Assembly: GCA_946800325.1 (NCBI GenBank)
Contig: OX326956.1
Location: forward strand, 15,293,167 to 15,357,166
Length of the DNA: 64,000 bases
Direction of reading: 5' to 3'
From: Luzula sylvatica
Lineage: Eukaryota > Streptophyta > Magnoliopsida > Poales > Juncaceae
Below the pieces are notes generated by a model. The model did no database searches. It was not told the DNA's origin and saw nothing but the letters and a program-made list of their open reading frames with translations. The position numbers and the translations under genes are program-made. Positions 23,416 to 33,932 of the stretch are shown piece after piece. Positions within the stretch are counted from its first letter, which is position 1. Each line of letters starts with the position of its first letter.

Positions 23416-25598
23416 ATGAGGATCATTGTTATCTTTTTTTGGACAATATTGGTATGCTATTCATACACATATACATATACATACACATAAATATAATATT
23501 ATTATATTGTTATGCTATTCATAATATTATGTTAATAGTATCAATTATGTTAATAGTATCAAATTCATGGTATTTAATTGAGCAAAACTTCACGAAGTCT
23601 TTGCTTCCCTTTGTGCATATAATTCCTATCCGAATATACTAGTTTTATAACTCATTACTGTTTTCACTGTTAATATATTATTTAGAGTGATCATATATTA
23701 TTTTCAATTTTAATATATCATTTTAAGTGAATAAACACTGTATACATCACTAATGTACCATATTATATTATTTTTCATGCCAATATATTACATTACTTTC
23801 ACAAAAAAATGTAATACAGAAAGTAATATATATTCATACAAAAATATTCATCAAATTTGGGTGGCCACCTCATAAATAAATTAAGTGAAGAAATAAGTTT
23901 TTAGCAGCTTATTTTAATGTATATTAATTTATTACATTTTCTTTTTAACAATTTCAAGATAATTTTGATTATGTCAATAAATATGAATGACATATTTGAA
24001 CAATATTTAAATTGGATGTCGTCAGTTACATTAAACTTTAATTTCAAGCATATTCTAAATATATGGTATAATAATCATATAATAATAAATTAATTTGTAA
24101 AGAACACATATCCGACTCATGCTTATATTTTGTATAATATATGATACATTAACAATAATAAATATGATTATTGATTATTGAAAATTATATTTTAACAATA
24201 ATGAAAACAATAAATTGGCATAAAAAATAATATTAAATAGTATTTTAGTGATGTATACAATGCATCTTCAGTCAAAATGATTATTAAATTTGAAAATAAA
24301 ATATTATAACCAAAATTATATATTATACTTATATTCGAAAAAAACATATTAATAATAAATATAGTATATTCAGATAAAATAGTATAAATTTACTCAACAC
24401 CATAGCATATACCGGTATTTAAATTTATTTTATAGTGACGACAACAAAAATAACAAGTTGGTATTGTAAATAATGTGTTAATTATTAACCATAAAATTAG
24501 AGATGCGAAATGGACATGTTAAGATCGGCTTATCTATCGACGAATAATACAATTCATATATATAAAAAAAGAACAGAAATTACAAGCAAAGTAGAAAGGT
24601 AATTATAGAAACTTGATTTCGCAGCTAGCGCCTGTAATTGAACAAATTCACTGATTTGGTAATGCTTTAATTTCCTCAAAATTTGATCACTTTTCCATAT
24701 TCGACCTGATTCGGGTCAATGACCTAGCTTTAACTTAGTAATCTATTGTTAACTCGAAGTTTTTTTTGTTCTTCAGATTTTCCGATAAAATACTTCTGAA
24801 TTTAAGCTAGAAAGGTAAATCGATTATGCAATTTAAATTGATATTCTGGTTCTTAAGATATTAGAAGAGTGATATTCAAATTATAAATGTTAAAATTAAT
24901 AAAAAATATTTAATGTTTTGGGGTTTATTTATAAATATTGACTAGTTTTGAATTAAAGAAAAAAATGTATTCAGTTTTGTTTTTTATTATCAAGAGCTCA
25001 TATATAATATTGTTTGTCACCAACTTCCAAAATTACAGAACCAGAAAGTCCATCAATTTATCATTTGAATGATCATTTGTATCGACAATTACCAACTCTT
25101 CAAACTCCCCCTTTCTTTAAGTTCCTCCTCATAATTAATCCAAAATATATATTAATGGAAACAAATTAATCAAACATTAAATTTGTACTAATTAAAAATT
25201 AACGTGGACGAATATTTGAAAGCAATTATTAACAAATGTCATCATCAATCATGTGAAACTGGTTGTGTGAGCCATGACTTTTGATGGAGTTTGTTGTTAG
25301 GGGAATGACAGCATGACTCGCGAGTCCAAAATGCATGAGCTCAAAACGAGAAATTCATGAGAAAACTCTTTATAAATGGACAAATCAAGAGGAATTGTTT
25401 TCGAAATTTTCTTTATTTCAGAATCCAATATTTCTGGATATTGGGGAACCTCTTTTATTTCAAAATCAAATATCCGTGCTTTAAAATAGTTAGTTCGCAT
25501 GTATGCATGTAAAAATTAGTGCATTTTTAGGATATTGGGGAATGCCAAACAAATATTTGATTATATAACACTCTCCGTTTCGAAAGATAAACCAAGGC
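23416..25598. other. AT-rich duplicated spacer and RING r5 upstream module
   Basis: Matches 7766-9460 without its SINE or MITE, plus an extra ~330-bp AT-rich segment near 23860-24190 with no clear termini. The GACTCGCGAGTC palindrome is at 25315-25326. No gene. Confidence 0.55.
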
Positions 25599-25606
25599 AA
25601 ATATTG

Positions 25607-27418
25607 ATGAATAATTACGAAAGAGGGATGGGCTCTTTTTCTCTCCCAAAAGAGCGACTCCAAGACTGTCCGGCGAAATATCCTGGAGAATACCAACAAA
25701 GAGGTAAGAGGCATATCGTGGATATTGGTGGTGGGTGGAAACAAGTTCAACGGACTCCCATTTCCTCCAATCTCTACACACCATACAAGAAAAACCATTT
25801 CTACAAACACAAGTACGCCACTAGAAAAAACAACAGAAATACGCATTATACCAGCATGCAGTCTCGCTTCGTCAAGAACCAACAAACTCCGAGAAGACAA
25901 CTACTGATGTGGCGACCAGTCATCAATGGCGAACATGCTCCGCTTGCTACTGGAACAAAGAGAGTGCAGCCAACCAATCCACTTCTGCCGAGCCCAGGAA
26001 ATCGCCCGGTCTTTCCTCCGGACCGCAACCATCCATCATGGGCTGGGAGGTGCCTCAAATGTGTGGAATACGGACATGAGACAGAGCTTTGTAGGAAGAA
26101 GAGAGCATGCTCGTACTGCTACCAAGTCGGCCATCTATATGCCAACTGCACACAACGCGCACACGATGAAGACACGGTGAAGGCAAACCTGCCAATTAGT
26201 GGACGACCTACAAATGAGATCCACGACAATGAGCTCGACATGGTGCGCATACATGCCAAGGTACTGCTTTCACTTTGGAACCTGGCCCCGTCGTCAAAAG
26301 AAAAGGACTGCCTGGCTCCTTTCGTTTTCTCCGGCAATAGATCCGTCCGAGAAAATAAAGACATGATTCAAAGGTTTCAAAATCTAACAAGAATGGAATC
26401 GGAATCCTCTGATAAACCGCCGGAGCAAGGTGTTTTAATTTCGAATACACCGGGCAATATCCTCGTAACCCTAAACGACGTGGGTGGTACTGCGGTACAG
26501 GGGGCCGTTCAGAGTCAGGACGCATGCGCGAGTAAAGAGGGAACGGTTGAAATTCGAGACGCCGTACAGATGGAGCATGAGGGAGACAATGCCCAAACGT
26601 CAGCCACGACAACGACCGGTCAAGCCTCTCAGGTACGGACTGTGCTCTCGAAAAAGGACAAAGGAAAAAAATTGATTAATGAAGATAAAGAAAAAGCATT
26701 AATTAATGAAGATGAAGAGTTGGAGGCTGCAAAAAATAAAAAAGAGCCATCGAAATCAAATAAAGAGGAAAGTATACCAGGCTGTAGAAAGATGAGTAAA
26801 AAACGAATAGGCCCAATTTTGATTAAGTCCAATAAATTCATGAAAACTAGAATTTCTAAAAGGACCCCAAAAACTATCACATTTCATGATGGTACTAAGC
26901 CGAAACCAAATAAAATAACAGAGAGAACAACAAAGAATATATGTAATACTAGGATGGCAAAAAAATATTTACAAGCCCTTGAATTAGAGGCAACAAACCC
27001 AACTGGGTTACAAATCGAAGAAATTGAAAAAATAAGACTACTTTGTGGTTTTGGTCCAAACAGTAAAATAGTAGAAATTATAAAAGGAAAAGGTTCAACA
27101 AATGTTTTAGATCAAACTCTGATAATAGAAAATATTTTGGAAGGTCCGAGTAAGAAAGGCTCAAAAGGACCGGCAAAGTCGGACCCAGGTCCAGTGACAA
27201 CAAAAATATTACGAAAAATTAAGCCCAAACTAATTGGGTCGTGCACCCTACAAACCAACTCTCTGGATTCAACCAATACAAATCATAATATATGCAATTT
27301 CTTAACTAATCGCTCAAACGTAGATGGCAATCTAAAATTTGATTTTAAGGATAACTACATTGATGCGATCGAATATGGAGATGAGAATGATCTCTATAGA
27401 CCGGAAGGGTCGATGTAA
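25607..27418 (+). CDS. LINE ORF1 (gag-like, two zinc knuckles), 5' truncated
   Basis: Nucleic-acid-binding protein of a plant L1-type element. It starts in the TSD: the ATG at 25607 belongs to the target DNA (GATGAAT) and is in frame with the truncated ORF1, giving MNNYERGMG. The frame is also open upstream to 25535 in host sequence. A basic, Pro-rich stretch leads to two CCHC knuckles, CLKCVEYGHETELC (from 26051) and CSYCYQVGHLYANC (from 26109). A long acidic and Lys-rich tail follows, without recognised domains. The usual upstream DUF4283-type region is missing. The stop at 27416-27418 lies 29 bases before ORF2. Confidence 0.85.
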   Translation: MNNYERGMGSFSLPKERLQDCPAKYPGEYQQRGKRHIVDIGGGWKQVQRTPISSNLYTPYKKNHFYKHKYATRKNNRNTHYTSMQSRFVKNQQTPRRQLLMWRPVINGEHAPLATGTKRVQPTNPLLPSPGNRPVFPPDRNHPSWAGRCLKCVEYGHETELCRKKRACSYCYQVGHLYANCTQRAHDEDTVKANLPISGRPTNEIHDNELDMVRIHAKVLLSLWNLAPSSKEKDCLAPFVFSGNRSVRENKDMIQRFQNLTRMESESSDKPPEQGVLISNTPGNILVTLNDVGGTAVQGAVQSQDACASKEGTVEIRDAVQMEHEGDNAQTSATTTTGQASQVRTVLSKKDKGKKLINEDKEKALINEDEELEAAKNKKEPSKSNKEESIPGCRKMSKKRIGPILIKSNKFMKTRISKRTPKTITFHDGTKPKPNKITERTTKNICNTRMAKKYLQALELEATNPTGLQIEEIEKIRLLCGFGPNSKIVEIIKGKGSTNVLDQTLIIENILEGPSKKGSKGPAKSDPGPVTTKILRKIKPKLIGSCTLQTNSLDSTNTNHNICNFLTNRSNVDGNLKFDFKDNYIDAIEYGDENDLYRPEGSM

Positions 27419-30400
27419 GCCTTTAGGGCATTTTTTAAGTTAACCCTTTGGGGCACTATCCAATTATTTTTATAATGAACTTAAAACTATTTAACTTTCT
27501 ATCCATTTTATTTTGGAATGTACGGGGTATTGGCAAGGCCGATAAATGTAAACTTGTCAAAGACTCTACAAGAGAAGCGAAATGTAATATTTATTGTTTT
27601 CAAGAAACGAAACTAAATTCGACAAATTTCTTTGACATGAAAGCCGTTTGCCCGCCAAACATAAACAACTTTCAAGAAAAAAATGCAACAAATAGTAGAG
27701 GAGGACTATTAACGGCTTGGTCAAATGATTTTTTCCTAGAAAATTGTCAACAAGGAAACTTCTCTCTAGCAACCACGTTATCTCTCTCGAATAATTTCAA
27801 ATTCCTCCTAATAAATGTTTATGGACCGAACTCTCTCGACGAAAAACTCCCCTTTTTGCAAGAACTACAATCTCTAACGGATAGCACCATACCGACAATA
27901 GTAGTTGGAGACTTCAACTTGATAAGAGCTTCGAACGAAACAACCGGAAATGGGCACTTGCCAATTCATATAATGGCTTTCAACGAGTTCATCTCCTCAT
28001 CCAACCTAATAGAGGTTCAAAATGAGGAAAAAGAATACACATGGTCTAATCCAATGACTCGTTCTAAGTTGGATAGAGCTCTTATATCAAACCATTTCCT
28101 CACGCTTAATACAATACCAAGCAACAAAGCACTACCGAGAATAACTTCGGATCATGATCCTTTAAAACTCACCATCTCCATACCTAGACAAAAAAGAAAA
28201 AACCAATATCAATTAGAGAGAAGTTGGTTACATAATATCCAAACAAGGGATCTATTTGTAAAAACATGGGAAGAATGCCCACACAACAACAACCCGGCAA
28301 AATTGTACATAATCAAACTTTGCAAATCGAAAAAAAGTGTGGCCGAATGGGCAAAACAAAATATTGGAAATCCGGACATACTACTCTCAAATTGCAAAGA
28401 GGCAATTGCATACATTGACCGAATGGAAGAAACAAGAAATTTAAACGCACAAGAAGTAAAATTAAGAATTGAAATTAAAATACAAGCCCAAGAACTAGCC
28501 TTAACATCCGAGCACAAATGGCAACAAAGGAGTTCGGCTAAGTGGATAAAATATGGAGATAAAAACAACTCATATTTCCATGCGTTGGCAACTTCACGGA
28601 GAAACCGAAATTATATACCAAGTTTACAACACAATGACATCTTGGTCGTACAACCGGCAATGATCCTAGATTTATTCTACTCGCACTTCAAAACCACCTT
28701 GGGCGCTCCCTCTCAACAATCAAATTATAACTTACAAAGCCTAATGGGGCAACAAACTAGAACAAACTTACTAGACTCCTTAGCCGATCCTTTCGAAGAG
28801 GATGAAATTTTACAAGTGATTCAAAAAATGAAAATGAGAAAATCAACGGGGCCGGATGGCCTACCGGCCGAATTTGTAAAGGAATTATGGCAAACTTTGA
28901 AAACTACTCTAGTTCCGATGATAAAAGCTTTCGAGAAAAATGAGCTAGATTTATGGAGAATAAATCAAGCTAACATTACTCTAGTACCTAAAATGAAAGG
29001 AGCTAACAAGATAGACGAGTTTAGACCCATAAGTGTAATAAACACGCCTATCAAAATAATTACTAAGATATTGGCTAATAGGCTACAACCCATTCTCCCG
29101 AATATAATCCATAAGCATCAAACGGCATTCATAAAAGGGAGGTCCATAACGGACTCATTCTTAGTAGCAAGAGAATATGTACACTATTTCAAAACAAAAA
29201 AAATTCCCGCCGTAATGATACAACTAGATATAAAAAAAGCTTTTGACAACGTATCATGGAATTTTATCCTTAATCTCTTAACAATAAAAAGGTTCCCACA
29301 AACTTGGGTGCTTTGGATTAAAAATCTCTTCATCTCCTCATCCTCGGCAATAAAAGTCAATGGTGACTTATCTCCTTATTTCTTTCACCAAAGGGGACTA
29401 AGGCAAGGGGACCCCCTCTCACCGCTCTTATTTGATCTAGCGGTGGATATTCTTCAAACAATATTCCAAAAAATAAACCCGCTTCTAACAAGAATTTCGA
29501 ACATAAACTCGGAAATATTGCAATATGCGGATGACACAATATTGTTTGTGGAGGCATGCCCAAACAATCTAAAAAAAGTGATATTGGGACTTGAATTATT
29601 CTCGGAGATAACCGGTCTCAACATAAATTGGACAAAAAGCGGGTTTGCAACAATGAATATCCCAACCGAATTGGAAAGACCAATATCCGATATCCTCAAA
29701 TGCGAAAAAATGAGTTTTCCGTCAAAGTACTTAGGACTCCCTCTAACTTTCAAATGTCCGAAAAAATTTACATTTCTACCCCTTGTCCAAAAAATACAAA
29801 AAAAGGTGGCAACTTGGAAGGGCAAACTATTATCCCTAGGGGGGAGACTAACCTTAATCAAAGCGACTCTAGCTTCTATCCCCACTTATTTTATGCAAAG
29901 CTTCAAACTACCTATCGAGGTGATAAAAGAAATAAATAAGGCAATAAGAGCCTTCTTATGGAAAGGTAGCGATAAGTGTAATCCCGGAAATTGCTTGGTA
30001 AATTGGAGTAAAGTGTGTCTTCCTAGAAAATTTGGAGGCTTAGGAATCCAAAATTTGAAAACAAAAAATGAAGCATTGCTATTGAAACAATTATGGAATA
30101 TAGACAAAACGGAATCCAATATTTGGGCCGAATGCATGTCAACAATATACGGGGTAAGCCACACCTCACAACTAGAGCAAATCCCAAAGAATAACCTCTC
30201 TTATTTTGTGAAACAACTAATAGATCTACTACCAATATACAAAATATCATCAATAACAAACCCGACACAAACCTTAACAACTTGGAAATGGACAAAAGAT
30301 AATATTTTCTCTTCCAAATCGGCCTATGATTTCCTAATAAATCCGGGGGTAAAATGCGGTTGGCAAAATAACCTATGGAAACTAATTGTACCGCCCAAAA

Positions 30401-30958
30401 TAAAAACATTCCTATGGCTAGCACTACAAAATAAAATAAACACATGCGATGTGTTGAGAAAAAAAGGTTGGGCACTCGGAACAATTTGTCCGCTATGCGC
30501 AAGAGAGGAAGAAACGGCAAACCATCTTTTTATCAATTGCCCATACACGGTGGCGGTTTGGAAATTGGCCGAAAGAAAAACAAACGCTCCGTTTCGAAGA
30601 TTATTATTGCCGACGCAAGAAGAAACTTGGTTAGTAAATAGAAAAAGAACGGACACCCAAAAAAGAAAGATTTGGGATAAACTATGGGCGTCCATAACAT
30701 GGTAAATATGGTTAGAACGTAATGCCCGAATTTTTCACAAAAAAGGACGAACACCAATAACAACGGCGATAAAAGCGGTCTCGGAGACGACACTTTGGCT
30801 ACGTTTGGACAACAGGAGGCGAAATGACACTTGAATTTATTATAGATTTTGGTTCGAAATATTTTTTTTTTTTTTTCCTTTTTCTTTTTTATTATTGTAT
30901 AAAACTTTCGTTTTAATACAAGTTCGAATACCACCGGTATTCCTTTCAAAAAAAAAAA
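25613..30958 (+). mobile_element. LINE (L1-type) retrotransposon, 5' truncated
   Basis: The element has ORF1, ORF2 and a 3' A-tail. It is flanked by the 14-bp direct repeat AAATATTGATGAAT (25599-25612, 30959-30972; the first bases overlap the A-tail). It interrupts RING copy r5, and the uninterrupted sequence is seen at 20440. ORF1 lacks the usual N-terminal region, so the element is truncated at its 5' end. Length about 5.35 kb. Confidence 0.95.
27448..30705 (+). CDS. LINE ORF2 (endonuclease and reverse transcriptase), late nonsense codon
   Basis: Multidomain enzyme for target-primed reverse transcription. Domains in order: APE-type endonuclease (about residues 15-250; FWNVRG, QETKLN, GDFN, SDHDPL); reverse transcriptase (about 460-760; the fingers/palm phrase STGPDGLPAEF, LDIKKAFDNVSW, and catalytic YADD at 693-696); then a C-terminal zf-RVT region with CPLCAREEETANHLFINCP. 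The frame is open for 1085 codons to a TAA at 30703-30705 in ITW-stop-IWLERNARIF. The same frame then continues without further stops for 42 codons to TGA 30832-30834, and the continuation is the normal family ending, so the TAA looks like one mutation (TCA to TAA). Otherwise intact, so the insertion is young. Confidence 0.92.
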   Translation: MGHYPIIFIMNLKLFNFLSILFWNVRGIGKADKCKLVKDSTREAKCNIYCFQETKLNSTNFFDMKAVCPPNINNFQEKNATNSRGGLLTAWSNDFFLENCQQGNFSLATTLSLSNNFKFLLINVYGPNSLDEKLPFLQELQSLTDSTIPTIVVGDFNLIRASNETTGNGHLPIHIMAFNEFISSSNLIEVQNEEKEYTWSNPMTRSKLDRALISNHFLTLNTIPSNKALPRITSDHDPLKLTISIPRQKRKNQYQLERSWLHNIQTRDLFVKTWEECPHNNNPAKLYIIKLCKSKKSVAEWAKQNIGNPDILLSNCKEAIAYIDRMEETRNLNAQEVKLRIEIKIQAQELALTSEHKWQQRSSAKWIKYGDKNNSYFHALATSRRNRNYIPSLQHNDILVVQPAMILDLFYSHFKTTLGAPSQQSNYNLQSLMGQQTRTNLLDSLADPFEEDEILQVIQKMKMRKSTGPDGLPAEFVKELWQTLKTTLVPMIKAFEKNELDLWRINQANITLVPKMKGANKIDEFRPISVINTPIKIITKILANRLQPILPNIIHKHQTAFIKGRSITDSFLVAREYVHYFKTKKIPAVMIQLDIKKAFDNVSWNFILNLLTIKRFPQTWVLWIKNLFISSSSAIKVNGDLSPYFFHQRGLRQGDPLSPLLFDLAVDILQTIFQKINPLLTRISNINSEILQYADDTILFVEACPNNLKKVILGLELFSEITGLNINWTKSGFATMNIPTELERPISDILKCEKMSFPSKYLGLPLTFKCPKKFTFLPLVQKIQKKVATWKGKLLSLGGRLTLIKATLASIPTYFMQSFKLPIEVIKEINKAIRAFLWKGSDKCNPGNCLVNWSKVCLPRKFGGLGIQNLKTKNEALLLKQLWNIDKTESNIWAECMSTIYGVSHTSQLEQIPKNNLSYFVKQLIDLLPIYKISSITNPTQTLTTWKWTKDNIFSSKSAYDFLINPGVKCGWQNNLWKLIVPPKIKTFLWLALQNKINTCDVLRKKGWALGTICPLCAREEETANHLFINCPYTVAVWKLAERKTNAPFRRLLLPTQEETWLVNRKRTDTQKRKIWDKLWASITW

Positions 30959-30964
30959 AAATAT

Positions 30965-31395
30965 TGATGAATCTCAACATTCTCCCAATTATAAAATACT
31001 ATTCTACATCCCAATTTGTATGTTGTTCGATGATAGTTCCACAAATCGGGTTATTGCTTTATCTTTTTTTTCATTTGTGTGATATATACACTTGGTGGAA
31101 TCATATAGAGAAGTCATGTGTTGTTTTGCTCGAAATGTCGTTCAACGGTCATTTCGCCGCTCTACCGATATGATTATCATAACGGCTCGTATTGTGGAGT
31201 CTGCAAGTGTGAGGAGGACGAATTACACAAATGAAAACGAGCAAGACCATTCAACTTGCACAATTTGTCTTGGGGACTTCAAAACAGGCAAAGAAATTGG
31301 TATGACGAGGTGTAATCACATCTTCCACTAATGTTTGGAGGAGTGGATGTGAAGACAACTTTCGTGTTTTTTTTGCCGGTTTGAGTTTTGAAAAA
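30965..31395 (+). pseudogene. RING-H2 finger gene copy r5, split by the LINE and broken
   Basis: The upstream part lies before the LINE (25540-25612) and the rest follows it. An open stretch (31092-31331) gives REVMCCFARNVVQRSFRRST and CTICLGDFKTGKEIGMTRCN, then HIFH. There TATAGG of copy r2 has become TAA, a stop with loss of one codon. A TGA follows in the WM-R position, and CPLC has become CFFC. LINE insertion plus two stops make it a pseudogene. Confidence 0.8.
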
Positions 31396-31827
31396 ATAGA
31401 TTGCGATCCATCATAATTAGGATTTTCAATGGAAGCTTGACATGGAGAAGACTGTTTTTTTTATTTTAACATAGAAAAAACTATGTGTTTTTTTTATTCT
31501 TTAACGTAGAAAAAACTATGTATTTATTTATTTATTTGCTAGTTAACATAGAGAAGACTGTTTTTTTATTTCAACATAGAAAAGATTATGTGTTTTGTTA
31601 TTCTTTTAACAGAGAGAAAACTATGTGTTTATTTGTTTATTTGCCCTTTCACGTTGAGAAGACTGCTTTTTCCTCGTAACATATAAAATACTATGCTTGT
31701 TTCAAAGACCAGAGGGCACAAGTTAAGTTTTTTTTCCCTCGTAGAGGTTATTTATTTTTTTAGTTGTTACTTACATGTCATTAGCTTTTGAATCGAGAGA
31801 CTTGTATTTAGGTCATTTACATTTCAC

Positions 31828-31917
31828 CATGGACCGAGCAGCCTTCCTTGTCGAATCCAGATCCAATTTGGAGAATCGTCTCCATTCCAAACTCTTTCAT
31901 GCTCTCATTTTCCTAAA
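31828..31917 (-). pseudogene. ARM-type C-terminal exon relic (r5)
   Basis: Antisense match to the exon at 22022-22292. It is cut at its acceptor region by the hAT insertion at 31926. Confidence 0.45.
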
Positions 31918-31925
31918 ATAATGAA

Positions 31926-32834
31926 CAGTGCCGGCCCCGATAATTTGGGTGCCCCAGCCCAAATATATTACTTGTTTATGAGAAATATTAAAAATGTTGT
32001 CCCTCATAAGCAAAAAATTAAAATATCGATAAACTGTACTTGTAATTTCAACACTTGTTTATAAAATACTATATAAACCGTGTAATTTTAACATTTATTT
32101 ACAATTGATTTCTCTTATATTACTCGTTTTTCAGAGATTCCAAATAATTTGTTTCCACCACAAGTATTTCGGACCTGAATTCCAAATTATAAAAACATTG
32201 AAACTCCATGCATATATCAGGTTCAGGTCTCGAGTCATATCATATGAAAATTAAAATACTTTGTTTTGTTGAAAATATGGAAATGAAATATCAATTTTAT
32301 GCGAACTCTTACGGAAATATATAAACACACATATATTGTATAAGATTTTTTTTTGTCATTGTACATGACTTGAAAAAATTGGAAACATATAAATGTTAAC
32401 AATAATACTTTTCATATTCTTGAAATTAGATGAATATGGTTATGTTATGTACTAGTGTACATATTCTTGATTGAATATGTCATGTAATAACAACAAAAAT
32501 TTATTTGTTTCTTCAATTATCTTCGTCCATTCAATGCAATAATACTTTCCATCTTAAATAGTTGTTATATTTATACATTTAATATTACCAATTATGTCTT
32601 AAAAATTAACATAAAATGTGTATGCACAATACAAAATAACAAAAAAAATAAAGCTATCAAAGGGTATTGATCTCTTGACCTCCTTAATATTACTTTTCCA
32701 ATTTACCATCTAGACTAGCTTCATCATATGTACAAACTAAACCATAAGCTATATACTATTTTTGATATGGTGCCCCTTGTCCTCTTGGTGCCCTAGCCCG
32801 TGGGCTTGATGGGCTTGCCCACGGGCCGGCCCTG
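31926..32834. mobile_element. 909-bp non-autonomous hAT element
   Basis: The ends are CAGTGCCGGCCC and GGGCCGGCCCTG. It has a perfect 8-bp TSD, ATAATGAA (31918-31925, 32835-32842). The paralogous site near 10909 reads CCTAAAATAATGAAAAACA without the insert. No ORF of note. The subterminal GGTGCCC(C/T)AGCCC repeats near both ends are typical of hAT. Confidence 0.9.
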
Positions 32835-33078
32835 ATAATGAAAAACAACTCGCAACATAAGATTACAAACATAACTATAATTAATTAGATTATAAATATT
32901 CGCACATCATCCAGAGCTCCACAAGTCCTAATGCAGTCTTTTGAATCCAATTCGATCAACAAACTCTAAAATTTCAAATGTAGATCAATTTTTAAGAACC
33001 ATTTAGACCATGTCTATATTGATCATGATTCCAAAGCTTTCTTTGTAAACATTGTATCTACATTTTGATATTTTGATA

Positions 33079-33338
33079 GGGAAATCTATCATACATCATT
33101 TTGAAAAAGTATTTTGAGTATTTAAGCAATTAATTCTATTTGTAAATTGGTGTATCATAAAATTTATCTTTTGTGAAATTTTTTATTTAAATGAATAACA
33201 AACAATTCCAGTTTAGTCAAACATTAATTGATTAATATACTTGAAATCTTATCTTAAATATTCATAAATGAATAATTACTCAAAATTCTCTTGAAAATAG
33301 GTGTATCATAAGGAAAATGATATATGATAAAAGTCCCC
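33079..33338. mobile_element. MITE, second copy of the GGGG...TATCATACACC family
   Basis: The ends GGGAAATCTATCATACATC and (other strand) GGGGACTTTTATCATATATC match the MITE at 21649, in opposite orientation internally. No TSD is seen. The left flank GTAAACATTGTATCTACATT is the reverse complement of the order found in paralogous spacers (for example 22826-22850), indicating a local inversion at this edge. Confidence 0.7.
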
Positions 33339-33419
33339 AAGAAAGATTAATTTATTGACTTCTTGAATTATGGCTTGAGCCAGTATGACAAATGGTCTTG
33401 GTTGACGGTCGAAAATTAT

Positions 33420-33690
33420 ATTGTTTTTTTTCTTTCCACAAAACCCAACTATCACCGCGCAATCACCTTTCTTCGACTCATTCCTCAAGGATTTTCGTCA
33501 TTGTCTCCATTCTCGTAATAAGTGATTTCTTCTTAAATTTTCTTGTAAATTTAACGACCTAAATAGAGTATTCCATAATCTTTTTACGTAAGGACAAACA
33601 ACAAGCAAATGGTGTGTATATTCAAGGGTTAAATGACCACATATTACGCGTGAAAGAACATAATCTTTATAAATAAACAAAAACATATTT
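33420..33690 (-). pseudogene. LINE zf-RVT relic (second copy)
   Basis: The minus strand reads CGHLTLEYTHHLLVVCPYVK, then RLWNTLFRSLNLQ and a basic tail. This is the zinc-binding region found at the end of plant LINE reverse transcriptases (C...C...H..L..CP.....W). Only about 60 codons remain. It is shared with 11400-11660, so it predates the tandem duplication. Confidence 0.5.
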
Positions 33691-33932
33691 TAATTCAATT
33701 AATCTAGATTTCATAAAATTAACCTAAAATTGTTACGAACTAACTTAATTTTCACAAAATTAAATCAAATTATAAATAGTGTTTAGGGTTCAATGTGTGT
33801 TTGTGCACTTTTTTTCAAAAAAAAATTAATTATGTAAAAATCAAGCTTTTCTTGTTAATTTTGTCCCCAATTTAGAGAAGGTTCCACATAAATCTCAGAA
33901 CAAAAATAATAACAGCTCAAATTTGAAGTAAA

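Noticed and set aside
28209..30949. Several minus-strand frames over LINE ORF2
   Set aside because: Shadows of the 1085-codon sense frame.
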